64,000 nucleotides of DNA, from positions 1 through 64,000 of the forward strand of contig CALMGU010000076.1 in assembly GCA_937865685.1 (NCBI GenBank). Reading direction: 5' to 3'. Below are positions 26,559 through 35,215 of this stretch, in pieces. The position numbers and the translations under genes are program-made. The notes beneath the pieces are model-generated. The model was given only the letters and a program-made list of their open reading frames with translations, was not told the DNA's origin and searched no databases. Position 1 is the first letter of the stretch, and each line of letters starts with the position of its first letter. The DNA comes from an uncultured Alphaproteobacteria bacterium (lineage in GTDB: Bacteria; Pseudomonadota; Alphaproteobacteria; Micropepsales; Micropepsaceae).

Positions 26559-27529
26559 TCGGCGTGGTCATCCCCTATTTCCAAAGAACGCCCGGCCTTC
26601 TCAACCGGGCGCTGCGGTCGGTCGCGGCACAGGAAGGGCAACATCCGCTCCAGGTCTATGTGGTCGACGATTCTTCGCCGGTCCCCGCCGAAGGGGAATT
26701 GGCCGGACTGGACGAAGCCTTTACGCGCTGCGTCACCATACTGCGCCAGCCCAATGGCGGGCCCGGCGCCGCGCGTAACCTGGCGCTGGACCGGATGGCC
26801 GCCGGCATCGATTTTGTCGCCTTCCTGGATTCCGACGACGCCTGGAGCACCGATCATCTGAACAGCGCCGTTGCCGCCTTTGCGGCCGGCGCCACTTTCT
26901 ATTTCGCGGACTATCAAAGGGAAGAAGACCCGCAAAGCCGCTTCGCCCAGTGCGGCTTCCGTCCGGATGGCGCGCCTCTTGCCGGCAGCGACGGCACGCT
27001 TTTCTGGTGCGATGCGCGCATGCTGTCCCGCCACATTATGCTGCGCTCCCCCATCGGGACGCCCACCGTCGCGGTCCGCCGCGACAAGATCGGTGGCATG
27101 CGCTTCAATACCAGGCTTCGTTCGGCGGGCGAGGATTCGATCTTCTGGCTGGAATTGCTCCGCGCCGACATCAAAGTCGCCTGCAACACTGCAACCGAAG
27201 TGGCGGTCGGACGCGGGGTGAGCGTCTTCAATCACCGCAGCTGGGGTAACGCGGCCGCGCTTCGCACCATCCTGGACGAGATGCGGGCCCAACTGCATCT
27301 GCGCCGGCATTTCATCGGCGACGGCGAATTGGTGGCGCAAAGCCGGACCCAGTGCCGCGCGCTGGACCAGGCCTTTTGTCTCAATCTCCTGGGCTGCATC
27401 CGGCGGGGGAACTGGCCGCCGTCTCATCTGGTTCTGGCCTATCTTGGGCAAAGGCCCTGGGCCTTGTTGCGGCTGCCGCCTGCAGCGGCCGGGGCGATTG
27501 TCCGGAAAATGCGCGCCTCCGCGCGATAA
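26555..27529 (+). CDS. Family 2 glycosyltransferase
   Basis: 324 residues. Motifs: MIGVVIPYFQRTPGLLNRAL, VYVVDDSSP, GGPGAARNLALDRM and FLDSDDAWS (metal-binding). C-terminal part carries ARGxSVFNHRSWGN-like acceptor sequence and a hydrophobic basic end. ATG overlaps the stop of the preceding GT-B gene. Last gene of the three-gene unit; the 247 bases up to the ABC permease hold no recognised gene. Confidence 0.88.
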   Translation: MIGVVIPYFQRTPGLLNRALRSVAAQEGQHPLQVYVVDDSSPVPAEGELAGLDEAFTRCVTILRQPNGGPGAARNLALDRMAAGIDFVAFLDSDDAWSTDHLNSAVAAFAAGATFYFADYQREEDPQSRFAQCGFRPDGAPLAGSDGTLFWCDARMLSRHIMLRSPIGTPTVAVRRDKIGGMRFNTRLRSAGEDSIFWLELLRADIKVACNTATEVAVGRGVSVFNHRSWGNAAALRTILDEMRAQLHLRRHFIGDGELVAQSRTQCRALDQAFCLNLLGCIRRGNWPPSHLVLAYLGQRPWALLRLPPAAAGAIVRKMRASAR

Positions 27530-27776
27530 TCACGGACCCGGGACACAAAGATATCTTTACCTCTATGTCATAACCTTTTGGGGGTAATTTGACATAATTC
27601 GCATCCAATCGGGAACTTGGCCGGCAGCAATCGTCCAATCGGAACAACGACTAACTCTCAAAACCATCTTCGGCTCAGGTTCAGGACCCCTATAATGACC
27701 CCTTCCCTTCGTCTCCGACGCCCAGGCCATCGCCTCGCGTTTTCCGCTCCCGGCGAATTGGTATAGGAAGCGGCCA

Positions 27777-28601
27777 ATGACGAATGTGGTCATCCTCGAA
27801 CATGGGCGCCATGAGCGCAATTACTGGAGCGACATCTGGCGCTACCGGGAACTGTTCTATGTTCTGGCCTGGCGCGATGTCGCCGTTCGCTACAAGCAGA
27901 CCATCATCGGCGCGTCCTGGGCGCTGATCCGTCCCTTCCTCACCATGGTGGTGTTCACCGTGGTGTTCAGCCGGATCGCCAAATTGCCGTCCGACGGCGT
28001 CACGCCCTATCCCCTGATGGTGTTCGTCGGCACCCTGCCCTGGACCTTCTTCTCCACCGGCCTGACCGACGCCTCCAACAGCCTGATCGGCAATTCCAAC
28101 CTGATCAGCAAAGTCTATTTCCCCCGCCTGATTGTTCCCATCGCGGCGGTGGTGGTGGCGTTCGCGGATTTTCTCATCGCTTTCGCCATCCTGATCGGGA
28201 TGTTCTTCTGGTACCACTTCATGCCGACCTGGCACGTTGTGTTCTTTCCCGTCTTCGTTCTCGCCGCCATCGCCGCCTGCATCGGGCCTTCCCTGTGGAT
28301 CACCGCGCTCAACGTCAAATACCGGGACTTCCGCATCATCGTGCCCTTCATCGTGCAGCTGGGTCTCTACATCTCGCCCGTTGGCTTCAGCTCCAGCATC
28401 GTGCCCCCGCAATGGCGGCTGCTCTATTCGTTGAACCCGATCGTCGGCGTCATTGACGGATTCCGCTGGTGCCTTCTGGGCAATGACAGCCAGCTCTATC
28501 TGCCCGGCGTCGCGCTCAGCTTTGCCGTCATCATTTTCTTCATGTGGCTCGGCGTGCGCCAATTCCGCACCACCGAAAAGAGCTTCGCGGACCTGATCTG
28601 A
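27777..28601 (+). CDS. ABC-2 polysaccharide exporter, permease (Wzm-like)
   Basis: 274 residues with six membrane helices; ATG behind AGGAAG. Typical Wzm/KpsM features are the N-terminal YWSDIWRYRELFYVLAWRDV, VRYKQTIIGASWALIRPFL and the C-terminal SPVGFSSSIVPPQWRLLYSL followed by NPIVGVIDGFRW. It forms the channel that exports a lipid-linked polysaccharide across the inner membrane with the ATPase encoded one base downstream. Confidence 0.95.
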   Translation: MTNVVILEHGRHERNYWSDIWRYRELFYVLAWRDVAVRYKQTIIGASWALIRPFLTMVVFTVVFSRIAKLPSDGVTPYPLMVFVGTLPWTFFSTGLTDASNSLIGNSNLISKVYFPRLIVPIAAVVVAFADFLIAFAILIGMFFWYHFMPTWHVVFFPVFVLAAIAACIGPSLWITALNVKYRDFRIIVPFIVQLGLYISPVGFSSSIVPPQWRLLYSLNPIVGVIDGFRWCLLGNDSQLYLPGVALSFAVIIFFMWLGVRQFRTTEKSFADLI

Positions 28602-28602
28602 C

Positions 28603-29964
28603 ATGACAACACCGGTCATCACCGTCGAAAATCTCTCCAAGCGGTATCTGTTGGGACACCATTCCGATCCCAATATCCGCAACAAGGACGTCAATCTGCG
28701 CGACGCCATCGTGCGCACCGCCCGTAATGCCGTGCGCCGCACAGGGGATGTGGTGCGCGGCCGCAACATGATCCAGGGCGATGAGATCGAGGAATTCTGG
28801 GCGCTGAAAGGCGTGAGCTTCGACGTCAAGGAAGGCGAAGTCCTAGGCATCATCGGCCGCAACGGCGCGGGCAAGAGCACGTTGCTCAAGATCCTCAGCC
28901 GCATCACCGAACCGACCGGCGGCCGGGTGACCCTGAAGGGCCGCGTCGCCAGCCTTCTGGAAGTGGGCACCGGCTTTCACGCCGAATTGTCAGGCCGGGA
29001 GAACATCTTTCTCAATGGCGCCATTCTGGGCATGACCCGGGCCGATATCAAAAAGAAGTTCGACGAGATCGTCGCCTTCTCGGAAGTCGAACGCTTCCTC
29101 GACACGCCGGTCAAGCGCTATTCCTCGGGCATGTATGTGCGCCTGGCCTTCGCCGTGGCCGCGCATCTGGAGCCGGAAATCCTCATCGTTGACGAAGTGC
29201 TGGCCGTGGGCGATGCCGCCTTCCAGGCCAAATGCATGGGCAAGATGAGCTCGGTGGCGCAGGAAAACCGCACCGTCCTGTTCGTGAGCCACAATATGGG
29301 CGCGGTGAAGACCCTCACCACACGCTCGATCCTTCTGGAAAGCGGCGTGATCACCGCCAACGGCCCGTCGGAAACCGTGGTGGAGAATTACCTGATCCGC
29401 ACCCTGGATGCGCGCGCCAAGGCCTTGAAGGCCAAGAATCTGGAAAGCTTCCGCCGCGGCCGGACTTACGAAAATCCGCCGGCCAAAATTCTGGAAGTGA
29501 ACATCGCCAAACCCAACGAAGATCCGGATTCCTTGCCCGAGATCGAGCTGGGTTCCACTTTCACCATCGAAGTCACTCTGGATGTGGAACGCCCGATCGT
29601 GAATGGCGATCTCTGCGTCACTTTGATGAACTCGCAAGGCGACCGCGTCACCTCCTTGGTGGCATCCGACCGAGTCATGGGCCTGTCCATTCAGCCGGGT
29701 GAGAAAGTGATCAAGCTTTCGGTCCCCGACCTCTATCTGGCGCCGGGCCGTTATTTCGCCGAAGTCTGGCTGGACCCGATGATCGACGGCATCTCCTGCG
29801 ACGCCATCTTCGATTACCCGCTGCTGTCGGTGGTCAATAGCGGTCAGGTCACCCATGGCCTGACCCGCCCTTGGGGCTCGGTCTACAGCAAGGACGCCAA
29901 ATGGAGCGTCACGGAAAAGAAAGAAACCGCGCCGGCGGAAGCTTCGCCGCGCGTTGCGGTCTAG
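28603..29964 (+). CDS. ABC-2 polysaccharide exporter, ATPase with glycan-binding domain (Wzt-like)
   Basis: 453 residues. ABC domain: Walker A GRNGAGKST, signature YSSGMYVRLAFA, Walker B ILIVDEVLAVGD, switch His FVSHN. Residues 290-430 form a C-terminal beta-sandwich (GSTFTIEVTLDVERPIVNGD, MGLSIQPGEKVIKLSVPDLY) like the carbohydrate-binding domain of Wzt proteins that recognise the capped end of the polymer. Between the first strand and Walker A there is a longer insertion (about 15-55), as in other proteobacterial Wzt. It overlaps a hairpin at its stop codon. Confidence 0.95.
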   Translation: MTTPVITVENLSKRYLLGHHSDPNIRNKDVNLRDAIVRTARNAVRRTGDVVRGRNMIQGDEIEEFWALKGVSFDVKEGEVLGIIGRNGAGKSTLLKILSRITEPTGGRVTLKGRVASLLEVGTGFHAELSGRENIFLNGAILGMTRADIKKKFDEIVAFSEVERFLDTPVKRYSSGMYVRLAFAVAAHLEPEILIVDEVLAVGDAAFQAKCMGKMSSVAQENRTVLFVSHNMGAVKTLTTRSILLESGVITANGPSETVVENYLIRTLDARAKALKAKNLESFRRGRTYENPPAKILEVNIAKPNEDPDSLPEIELGSTFTIEVTLDVERPIVNGDLCVTLMNSQGDRVTSLVASDRVMGLSIQPGEKVIKLSVPDLYLAPGRYFAEVWLDPMIDGISCDAIFDYPLLSVVNSGQVTHGLTRPWGSVYSKDAKWSVTEKKETAPAEASPRVAV

Positions 29965-30001
29965 AGCATTTTCACGATTCGCTGAATCGTGAAAACGCTC
30001 T
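29963..30001. repeat. 18-base inverted repeat after wzt
   Basis: AGAGCATTTTCACGATTC and GAATCGTGAAAACGCTCT are complementary at 17 of 18 positions with a 3-base loop (GCT). It starts inside the TAG stop codon of the Wzt gene and lies between convergent genes; no clear T-run, so its terminator role is uncertain. Related palindromes are common between alphaproteobacterial genes. Confidence 0.85.
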
Positions 30002-30011
30002 ATCTCTTTGG

Positions 30012-30065
30012 TTTGTCGCGGCTCCGGACGGAAAACCGCTACACACTTTTCCTGGAACCGCTTTA
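30012..30065. repeat. Intergenic palindromic repeat, copy 2
   Basis: Closely matches 3479-3552 but without the central extra bases. The right end again supplies the stop codon (TTA in plus orientation, 30063-30065) of the minus-strand gene, here a glycosyltransferase. Confidence 0.85.
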
Positions 30066-30995
30066 CCGGACGCGGTTCTGCTCCGCCCGCGCACCGTGAA
30101 CCAGTCCCGATAGATAGGCATCGCGCATCTGGATTTGCGATTTGCGCATGGCCGGAAAGCCGAACAGCCGCGCGGCCAAGAGCTTGGCCTTTTGTTTCAG
30201 TGCTGATTTCAAGATCCAGGCGGGAACGCCGAAAATCTTCCGGCGCATCTTCATGGGGCTATAGGTCATGATCCAGTCGGTCACGCCCAGCCGGAAATTG
30301 CGGTGCCACACCCATCCCACCGTGTAGCATTCGCGTGGCACGAAATGATGAATTACGGCGCCCGGCAGATAGATCGCCTTGGCGCCGCCCGCGATCAGGC
30401 GTTGCTGCAATTCGCCTTCCTCGCCCACCGGCGAGATTTTCTCCGACGTCACGCCCAGTTCTTCGGAAAACAGACCGGTCTTCTCAAGATCGGCTTTGAA
30501 CACGGCCCAGTTGGCGCCGAAAAAGAATTCGAAGTCCGAAGCTGGAATTTCCATTTCTTTTTTGCCGTGCGACCAGCCGATGGCGGAGCGGGGAAGGTGC
30601 GGGATGAGATCGGCCGGACACTCGGTCTCCGCATCGGGAATGAGCGGGCCGCCGAAGAAATGGCCTTTGCCATGACGTTCGGCGGCGGAGACATAGACCG
30701 CCACCATGTCCGTAGGCACCAATATGTCGTCATCGAAGAAGATGAAGAAATCCGCATCGCTGCGCTCGACCGCGTAATTGATCGCCTTGGAGCGTCCGGC
30801 GATGGGCGAATAGAGATAGCGCACCCGCCCTCCGATGGAATGGGTGCGGCAAACCTCTTCAGATCCGCTTACGGGCCCGTTCTCCACCACATGGATTTCG
30901 ACATCGGACGGATAGACGCATTGCGACAGGCTGGTCAGCACCCGCTCCAAGAATGCCGGCCGCTTATAGGTCGGGATGATGATAGCCGTCTTCAT
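30063..30995 (-). CDS. Family 2 glycosyltransferase
   Basis: 310 residues. Motifs MKTAIIIPTYKRPAFLERVL, IAGRSKAINYAVERSDADFF and metal-binding IFFDDDILVP; a cluster FFGANWAVFK and GEEGELQQRLIAGGAKAIYL is typical of the C-terminal half of such enzymes. The final 70 residues are basic and hydrophobic (VPAWILKSALKQKAKLLAAR), suggesting membrane attachment. It converges with wzt. Confidence 0.9.
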   Translation of the reverse strand: MKTAIIIPTYKRPAFLERVLTSLSQCVYPSDVEIHVVENGPVSGSEEVCRTHSIGGRVRYLYSPIAGRSKAINYAVERSDADFFIFFDDDILVPTDMVAVYVSAAERHGKGHFFGGPLIPDAETECPADLIPHLPRSAIGWSHGKKEMEIPASDFEFFFGANWAVFKADLEKTGLFSEELGVTSEKISPVGEEGELQQRLIAGGAKAIYLPGAVIHHFVPRECYTVGWVWHRNFRLGVTDWIMTYSPMKMRRKIFGVPAWILKSALKQKAKLLAARLFGFPAMRKSQIQMRDAYLSGLVHGARAEQNRVR

Positions 30996-31207
30996 TGCGT
31001 CATCTCGAATACCGCGTGCGCGAGCCAGGACAGTTTAGCCGCGCCACTCTTGATGGAAACTGGTGCGGTCCCTTCGCCGCCATGGTAGGGGATTTAAGCT
31101 TAATATGCCGCAAATTAGCCGATCGGTAGAGTTTGGCTGTGATACTCCCACATCCCTTGCCAGGACCGTTCCGGGCATGGGAAAGGGTAACCGGACGACG
31201 GGGACTG

Positions 31208-31969
31208 ATGGGTTTGGCGCAATCTCGATCCTTTCATGATTTTGCGCGAAAAGTCCGGCGCAAGCTGGGTCAGCTTCTGGGCCAGCGCCAGATCGGCGAT
31301 ATTTGGGCCGGTGGAGTCGTCTCCTTCACGTTCGATGATTTTCCCAAAACCGCCTTCACACAAGGCGGCGCCATCCTGGAGCGCCACGGCGTCCGCGGAA
31401 CCTATTACACCGCGTCCAAACTGGTGGGCACAGAGGGTGCTCTGGGTCCCTTGTTCGACGCCGAAGATCTTCGCGCCGCACATCGCAACGGCCATGAGAT
31501 CGGCTGCCACACCTACAGCCATCTGCGCTGCTCGGAGGCCGACAGGCCCGCTCTGGTATCCGAAGTGCGGGCCAACGCAGCCGGGATTTCCGCCATCCTC
31601 GAAGGCCATATCCCGAAGAATTTCGCCTTTCCCTATGGCGCGACCTCGCCAACCGCCCGGCATGTGATGAAGCGCCATTATGCGTCCTGCCGCGGCATCC
31701 GGCCGGGCATCAATCGCAGGATCCCCGACACGGCAGAACTATTCGCCTACAGCGTCTATGCCGGGACCTTCGACGAAGCACGCATGCGCGCGCTGATCGA
31801 TCAAAACAAATCCTTGGGCGGCTGGCTGATCTTCTATACCCATGATGTGACCGCCGCGCCGTCGCCCTATGGCTGCACCCCGGAACAATGGGACGCCGTG
31901 GTCGGCTATGCGGCGAAGACTTCGCCCATCCTGCCGGTGCGCGATGTGATGGCGGCGCTGAACGTTTGA
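31208..31969 (+). CDS. Polysaccharide deacetylase (NodB-type)
   Basis: 253 residues. NodB motifs: TFDDFP (the first-Asp motif, here TFDDF), the metal-binding HEIGCHTYSH, and FAFPYGATSPTARHV. The enzyme removes acetyl groups from a polysaccharide or lipid-linked sugar. No clear signal peptide, so it may act in the cytoplasm. The ATG at 31208 is chosen over a TTG at 31133. Convergent with the HTTM-like gene. Confidence 0.88.
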   Translation: MGLAQSRSFHDFARKVRRKLGQLLGQRQIGDIWAGGVVSFTFDDFPKTAFTQGGAILERHGVRGTYYTASKLVGTEGALGPLFDAEDLRAAHRNGHEIGCHTYSHLRCSEADRPALVSEVRANAAGISAILEGHIPKNFAFPYGATSPTARHVMKRHYASCRGIRPGINRRIPDTAELFAYSVYAGTFDEARMRALIDQNKSLGGWLIFYTHDVTAAPSPYGCTPEQWDAVVGYAAKTSPILPVRDVMAALNV

Positions 31970-31978
31970 CTGCCGATC

Positions 31979-32995
31979 CTACCGCGCCGCGTAAGCGCGC
32001 TCGTCGAACGCTGTCGCCGCATCCGGCGTCCGCCAAAGCTTGCGGATAAAGAAACCAAAGATCGGCAGATCGCACAGCACTTCGCGGATAGTCCAGCGTT
32101 CCGGGCGGAATGGCGACATCACGAACAACAGGCCCAGCAACAGCACATGGACGGGAAAATAGATCTCCATCAAAAGCCAGGTGCCCATGTGGAACACGAT
32201 CAGCCCATAGCCCCAGATCAGATGCAGCCGCGGGCGCAGCGCCACGAACAGCGCCACCAGCTGCATGTAAATCAGCACCAGGAACATGGGATAAGAGAGC
32301 CAATAATTTGTGATCACGAAGTGACCCAGCAATGGCACAGTGCCCGTTTCCAGGATCCGGTTGGCCAGCTGCTGGGCCAGCCCGCGTGGGGCGAAATTGC
32401 CTTCGATCCCCTGCAATAGCGGGCCCAGGCCCCAGAAGAATTTCCAGAAACCGGCAAAGGAATAGAACAGAAGGACCAGCGCCTGGGTGCCTGCGATGAC
32501 GGACAGATACGCCATCTTGCCGGCGCGGCGCGGTGCTTTGCGATCCAAGTCAGGCAGAAACACGAAACAGATGCCCAGCCACACCCAGGCATGATAGCTG
32601 TGATCCATCGTGCCTTGCGAATTCTCGATCCCGACCGCGCCAAGGAAAAACAGTGCGAACAGGACGCGGAATGTCCGGACCGTGGGGAATTGGAACGACA
32701 GGCCTGCGGCCACAAATGCACCTACCACGACCCATTCGATGGCCCAATCGCCGAACATCGGCAGCCAGCGCACCGGCCAGAGGAAGCTCCAAGTCTGCGA
32801 TTCTCCCACCAAGGTATGAACATCGGGCATCATCAGATAGGCGATGAACATCGACGCCAGATAATAGAAGCGCACGAGACTCTGCGCCCGCAAAAGCTGA
32901 GAGCCGATCCTGGAGAAAATCGGATCACGGGACGGATGGACGCTTTCCAGGACGTGGCGGGTTTGCCGGAAGACCCGGTCGATCAGTTTAGTCAT
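31979..32995 (-). CDS. HTTM-like multi-pass membrane protein
   Basis: 338 residues with about eight membrane helices (for example RFYYLASMFIAYLMM, AIEWVVVGAFVAAGLSF, FRVLFALFFLGAVGI, TQALVLLFYSFAGFWKFFWG, YPMFLVLIYMQLVALFVAL, LLMEIYFPVHVLLLGLLFVM). The arrangement, the YSFAGFWKF motif and the neighbouring DCC protein suggest the HTTM family (membrane part related to vitamin-K-dependent carboxylase), but I hold this loosely. The ATG at 32995 overlaps the end of the upstream gene by eight bases, so the two are coupled. Confidence 0.6.
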   Translation of the reverse strand: MTKLIDRVFRQTRHVLESVHPSRDPIFSRIGSQLLRAQSLVRFYYLASMFIAYLMMPDVHTLVGESQTWSFLWPVRWLPMFGDWAIEWVVVGAFVAAGLSFQFPTVRTFRVLFALFFLGAVGIENSQGTMDHSYHAWVWLGICFVFLPDLDRKAPRRAGKMAYLSVIAGTQALVLLFYSFAGFWKFFWGLGPLLQGIEGNFAPRGLAQQLANRILETGTVPLLGHFVITNYWLSYPMFLVLIYMQLVALFVALRPRLHLIWGYGLIVFHMGTWLLMEIYFPVHVLLLGLLFVMSPFRPERWTIREVLCDLPIFGFFIRKLWRTPDAATAFDERAYAAR

Positions 32996-33476
32996 AAGCT
33001 TTCCTGTAGGATGCCACCACGCGCTCATCCTGAATCTTGCCTGTTTGCAGGCGTTCGATGGGATCGAAGTGCAGCATGACCAGGTCGTATTCCACTTCAT
33101 GCGCGTCGGCCATGAAGCGATCCTCGATCATGCGCCGCTTTTCATAAGCGAGCTGCGGCTTGTTCTGGTGCAAGGCGCTACCCAACTCTTGCGTCACTTT
33201 GGAAACATTGATGTCCCGCTGGCGGGCATGCAGGAACGTGTCCTTCATGTCGTAGAAGAGCTGCGGCTTGGCGAGCGGCTGACCGTCAACGCTGCGCACC
33301 AGCAGCGCGTATTCGTTGCGATCGCCGGAACTGGATGAGAACAGGCTCCAGTTGAAGAAGGGAAATATTTCCGGACGGCTATCAAACCGGGCGCCATAAA
33401 AGGCGACCAGAATATAGAAGCCCACCACCAGCAGCGGGAAAAGCCGGAAGACTCTGTATCTTGCAAAGCTGGTCAT
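32988..33476 (-). CDS. Membrane-anchored protein of unknown function
   Basis: 162 residues. One N-terminal helix (YRVFRLFPLLVVGFYILVAF) and then an extracytoplasmic domain rich in charged residues (FFNWSLFSSSSGDRNEYALL, LFYDMKDTFLHARQRDINVS, EVEYDLVMLHFDPIERL). No family recognised. Its place between a DCC-family protein and an HTTM-like protein suggests they act together. ATG at 33476 with GGGGTG upstream; the frame could also start at GTG 33482. Confidence 0.75.
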   Translation of the reverse strand: MTSFARYRVFRLFPLLVVGFYILVAFYGARFDSRPEIFPFFNWSLFSSSSGDRNEYALLVRSVDGQPLAKPQLFYDMKDTFLHARQRDINVSKVTQELGSALHQNKPQLAYEKRRMIEDRFMADAHEVEYDLVMLHFDPIERLQTGKIQDERVVASYRKAYD

Positions 33477-33548
33477 CGTCACCCCACTTCACGATGGGCC
33501 GGATTGGGAAAATGTAATCTAGCCCGCCCGGATGAACCTATTGCAAGT

Positions 33549-33938
33549 CTACGGCGTCGTTAATTTCTCCCGGCCCAGCAGGCGAAGCGTCGTATTCCGG
33601 CCGAACCGGAGGACGGGATAGAGAAGGTGCGAAACCGTACGGGAGCTGAAAATACGGGCATGCAGCCAGTTAAAGGCCCCGATCGGCGAGGACAGCATGG
33701 CCAGCACGCGGACCGCGTCGGCGCCATGATGATAAGTCCCGTCGATCAGCACCACCATGCCAACATTCAGATCGAAACCCCTTTGCAGGGCATCCGCCAC
33801 GATGGGCCCGCCATCACGGGCGTTCACATATTGCAGTTTTTCCGAGACATCCCGCAGGCGCACATGTTTGACATACTGCGAACAAAACGGGCACTCGCCG
33901 TCATAAATCACGATCAGATTTTTGATGGGCTTGGCCAT
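33549..33938 (-). CDS. DCC-family thiol-disulfide oxidoreductase
   Basis: 129 residues, the DUF393 family length. The signature YDGECPFCSQYVKHVRLRD contains the CxxC pair (C16, C19). Family members have a thioredoxin-like fold and are often encoded next to HTTM-like membrane proteins, as here. The substrate is not known. There is a gap of 72 bases to the next gene downstream. Confidence 0.9.
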   Translation of the reverse strand: MAKPIKNLIVIYDGECPFCSQYVKHVRLRDVSEKLQYVNARDGGPIVADALQRGFDLNVGMVVLIDGTYHHGADAVRVLAMLSSPIGAFNWLHARIFSSRTVSHLLYPVLRFGRNTTLRLLGREKLTTP

Positions 33939-34071
33939 GTCTTCAATCCGGGGAGCACGCCACTATAGGCAGGGGCCCGACCATCCTCCAGCCGCCGCCC
34001 TCAACTAAGTAAATGGGCATGCAACGCGGCTTTTTAAACGGCCGCCCGCCCGTCGTCAGGCTATCGCAATC

Positions 34072-35022
34072 CTAGTGCCGGAAGCGGTGGGCCAGGCGTG
34101 GCCCTTGTTTTTGCAGCCATTTCGGCGCCAGGCCCTGGCATTCGCGCCAGCCATCCTCATAGCCCTGGTCCGCCACCCATTCCCATTGCCGGGCCCAGGC
34201 CTCGTCCGGGTCGTAGAAAGGCATCAGGAGGGGATAGAGCGCCCAGCGCAGGTGGTTTTTCCGGCTGAGCCGGCTGGGGGAATAATGATGCTGCTCCCGC
34301 ATATGGGCCTGGCCCCTGCCCCAACGATATCCCCGAAGCAGGATGGCCGGAATCTGCATCTGCTTGGGCCGGATGATATGGCGGACTCGGGCATCATCCG
34401 CGAACCAGCATTTATAGCCCAGCGCGGCAAGGCGAAGCGCGAACTCGGTTTCGCTGCCCATGGGATAGGCCAATGAGCCGTTGGGCCCGATATTCTCGTT
34501 GAAGCGCACGCCGGTCCCAAACACCGAAGCGCGGATTGCCATGTTGGTTCCGAACATGCAGCGCGAGTCGCAGGGCCCGCCTTTTTGCTGTTCATTGGTG
34601 CCAAAGGCGATGCTGATCACCATATCCTTCATGCGCAATTTGGGCGCATCGGCCGGCCAGTGGGGCACGGTGGATCCGGCGAACAATTCGAACTCCGGGT
34701 GATCGTCGGCGGCAGCGCGCCACTTCACCAGCCAGTCCTCCTGGACGATCACATCGTCATCGCAAAAGACATAGAAATCGCCTTCCGCGATTTCCAGTCC
34801 GCGATTGAGGCTCCGGTTCTTGCTGGGCACCGGTTCGCTGAGGATCGTTAGCGGCAGGCCGTCCCGGTAAGACTCCAGGATGGACCGGGTATCGTCCGTG
34901 CTGGCATTGTCTATGGCAATGAGTTTCCAGCCCCCAACCGGCGCCTCGGTGCGCGTCAGGCTCTCGAGCATTTTCGGGAGCACCGCTCCGCCATTATGGC
35001 TCGAGAAGATTACCGACATCAT
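34072..35022 (-). CDS. Family 2 glycosyltransferase
   Basis: 316 residues. Motifs MMSVIFSSHNGGAVLPKMLE, AIDNASTDDT, KNRSLNRGLEIAEGDFYVFC and the metal-binding FCDDDVIV; the FGTNMAIRASVF and GSETEFALRLAALGYKCWFA stretches are typical of rhamnosyl/glucuronosyl-type GT2 enzymes. Start ATG at 35022 is preferred to 35091 because the family begins at the first beta strand. Cytoplasmic. Confidence 0.88.
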   Translation of the reverse strand: MMSVIFSSHNGGAVLPKMLESLTRTEAPVGGWKLIAIDNASTDDTRSILESYRDGLPLTILSEPVPSKNRSLNRGLEIAEGDFYVFCDDDVIVQEDWLVKWRAAADDHPEFELFAGSTVPHWPADAPKLRMKDMVISIAFGTNEQQKGGPCDSRCMFGTNMAIRASVFGTGVRFNENIGPNGSLAYPMGSETEFALRLAALGYKCWFADDARVRHIIRPKQMQIPAILLRGYRWGRGQAHMREQHHYSPSRLSRKNHLRWALYPLLMPFYDPDEAWARQWEWVADQGYEDGWRECQGLAPKWLQKQGPRLAHRFRH

Positions 35023-35215
35023 TTGCGTAAACCGTTTCGTACCAGATGGTCGCGTATGCTCTAATAGCCCGGATGCGCGCGGGCCCGCCATATAGTCTAG
35101 GATCCAACGGGTTAACTTAGTTTTGAGACATTACGGTCCGCGGGCTTTATGGGTGAAATATAAGGCCGTCCATGCAGGGAAAATCGACCATGTCATCGCG
35201 CCGAATGGGACTTGA

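Noticed and set aside
26656-26850. Short frames inside the third glycosyltransferase
   Set aside because: Shadows in other frames; the GT2 frame has all catalytic motifs.
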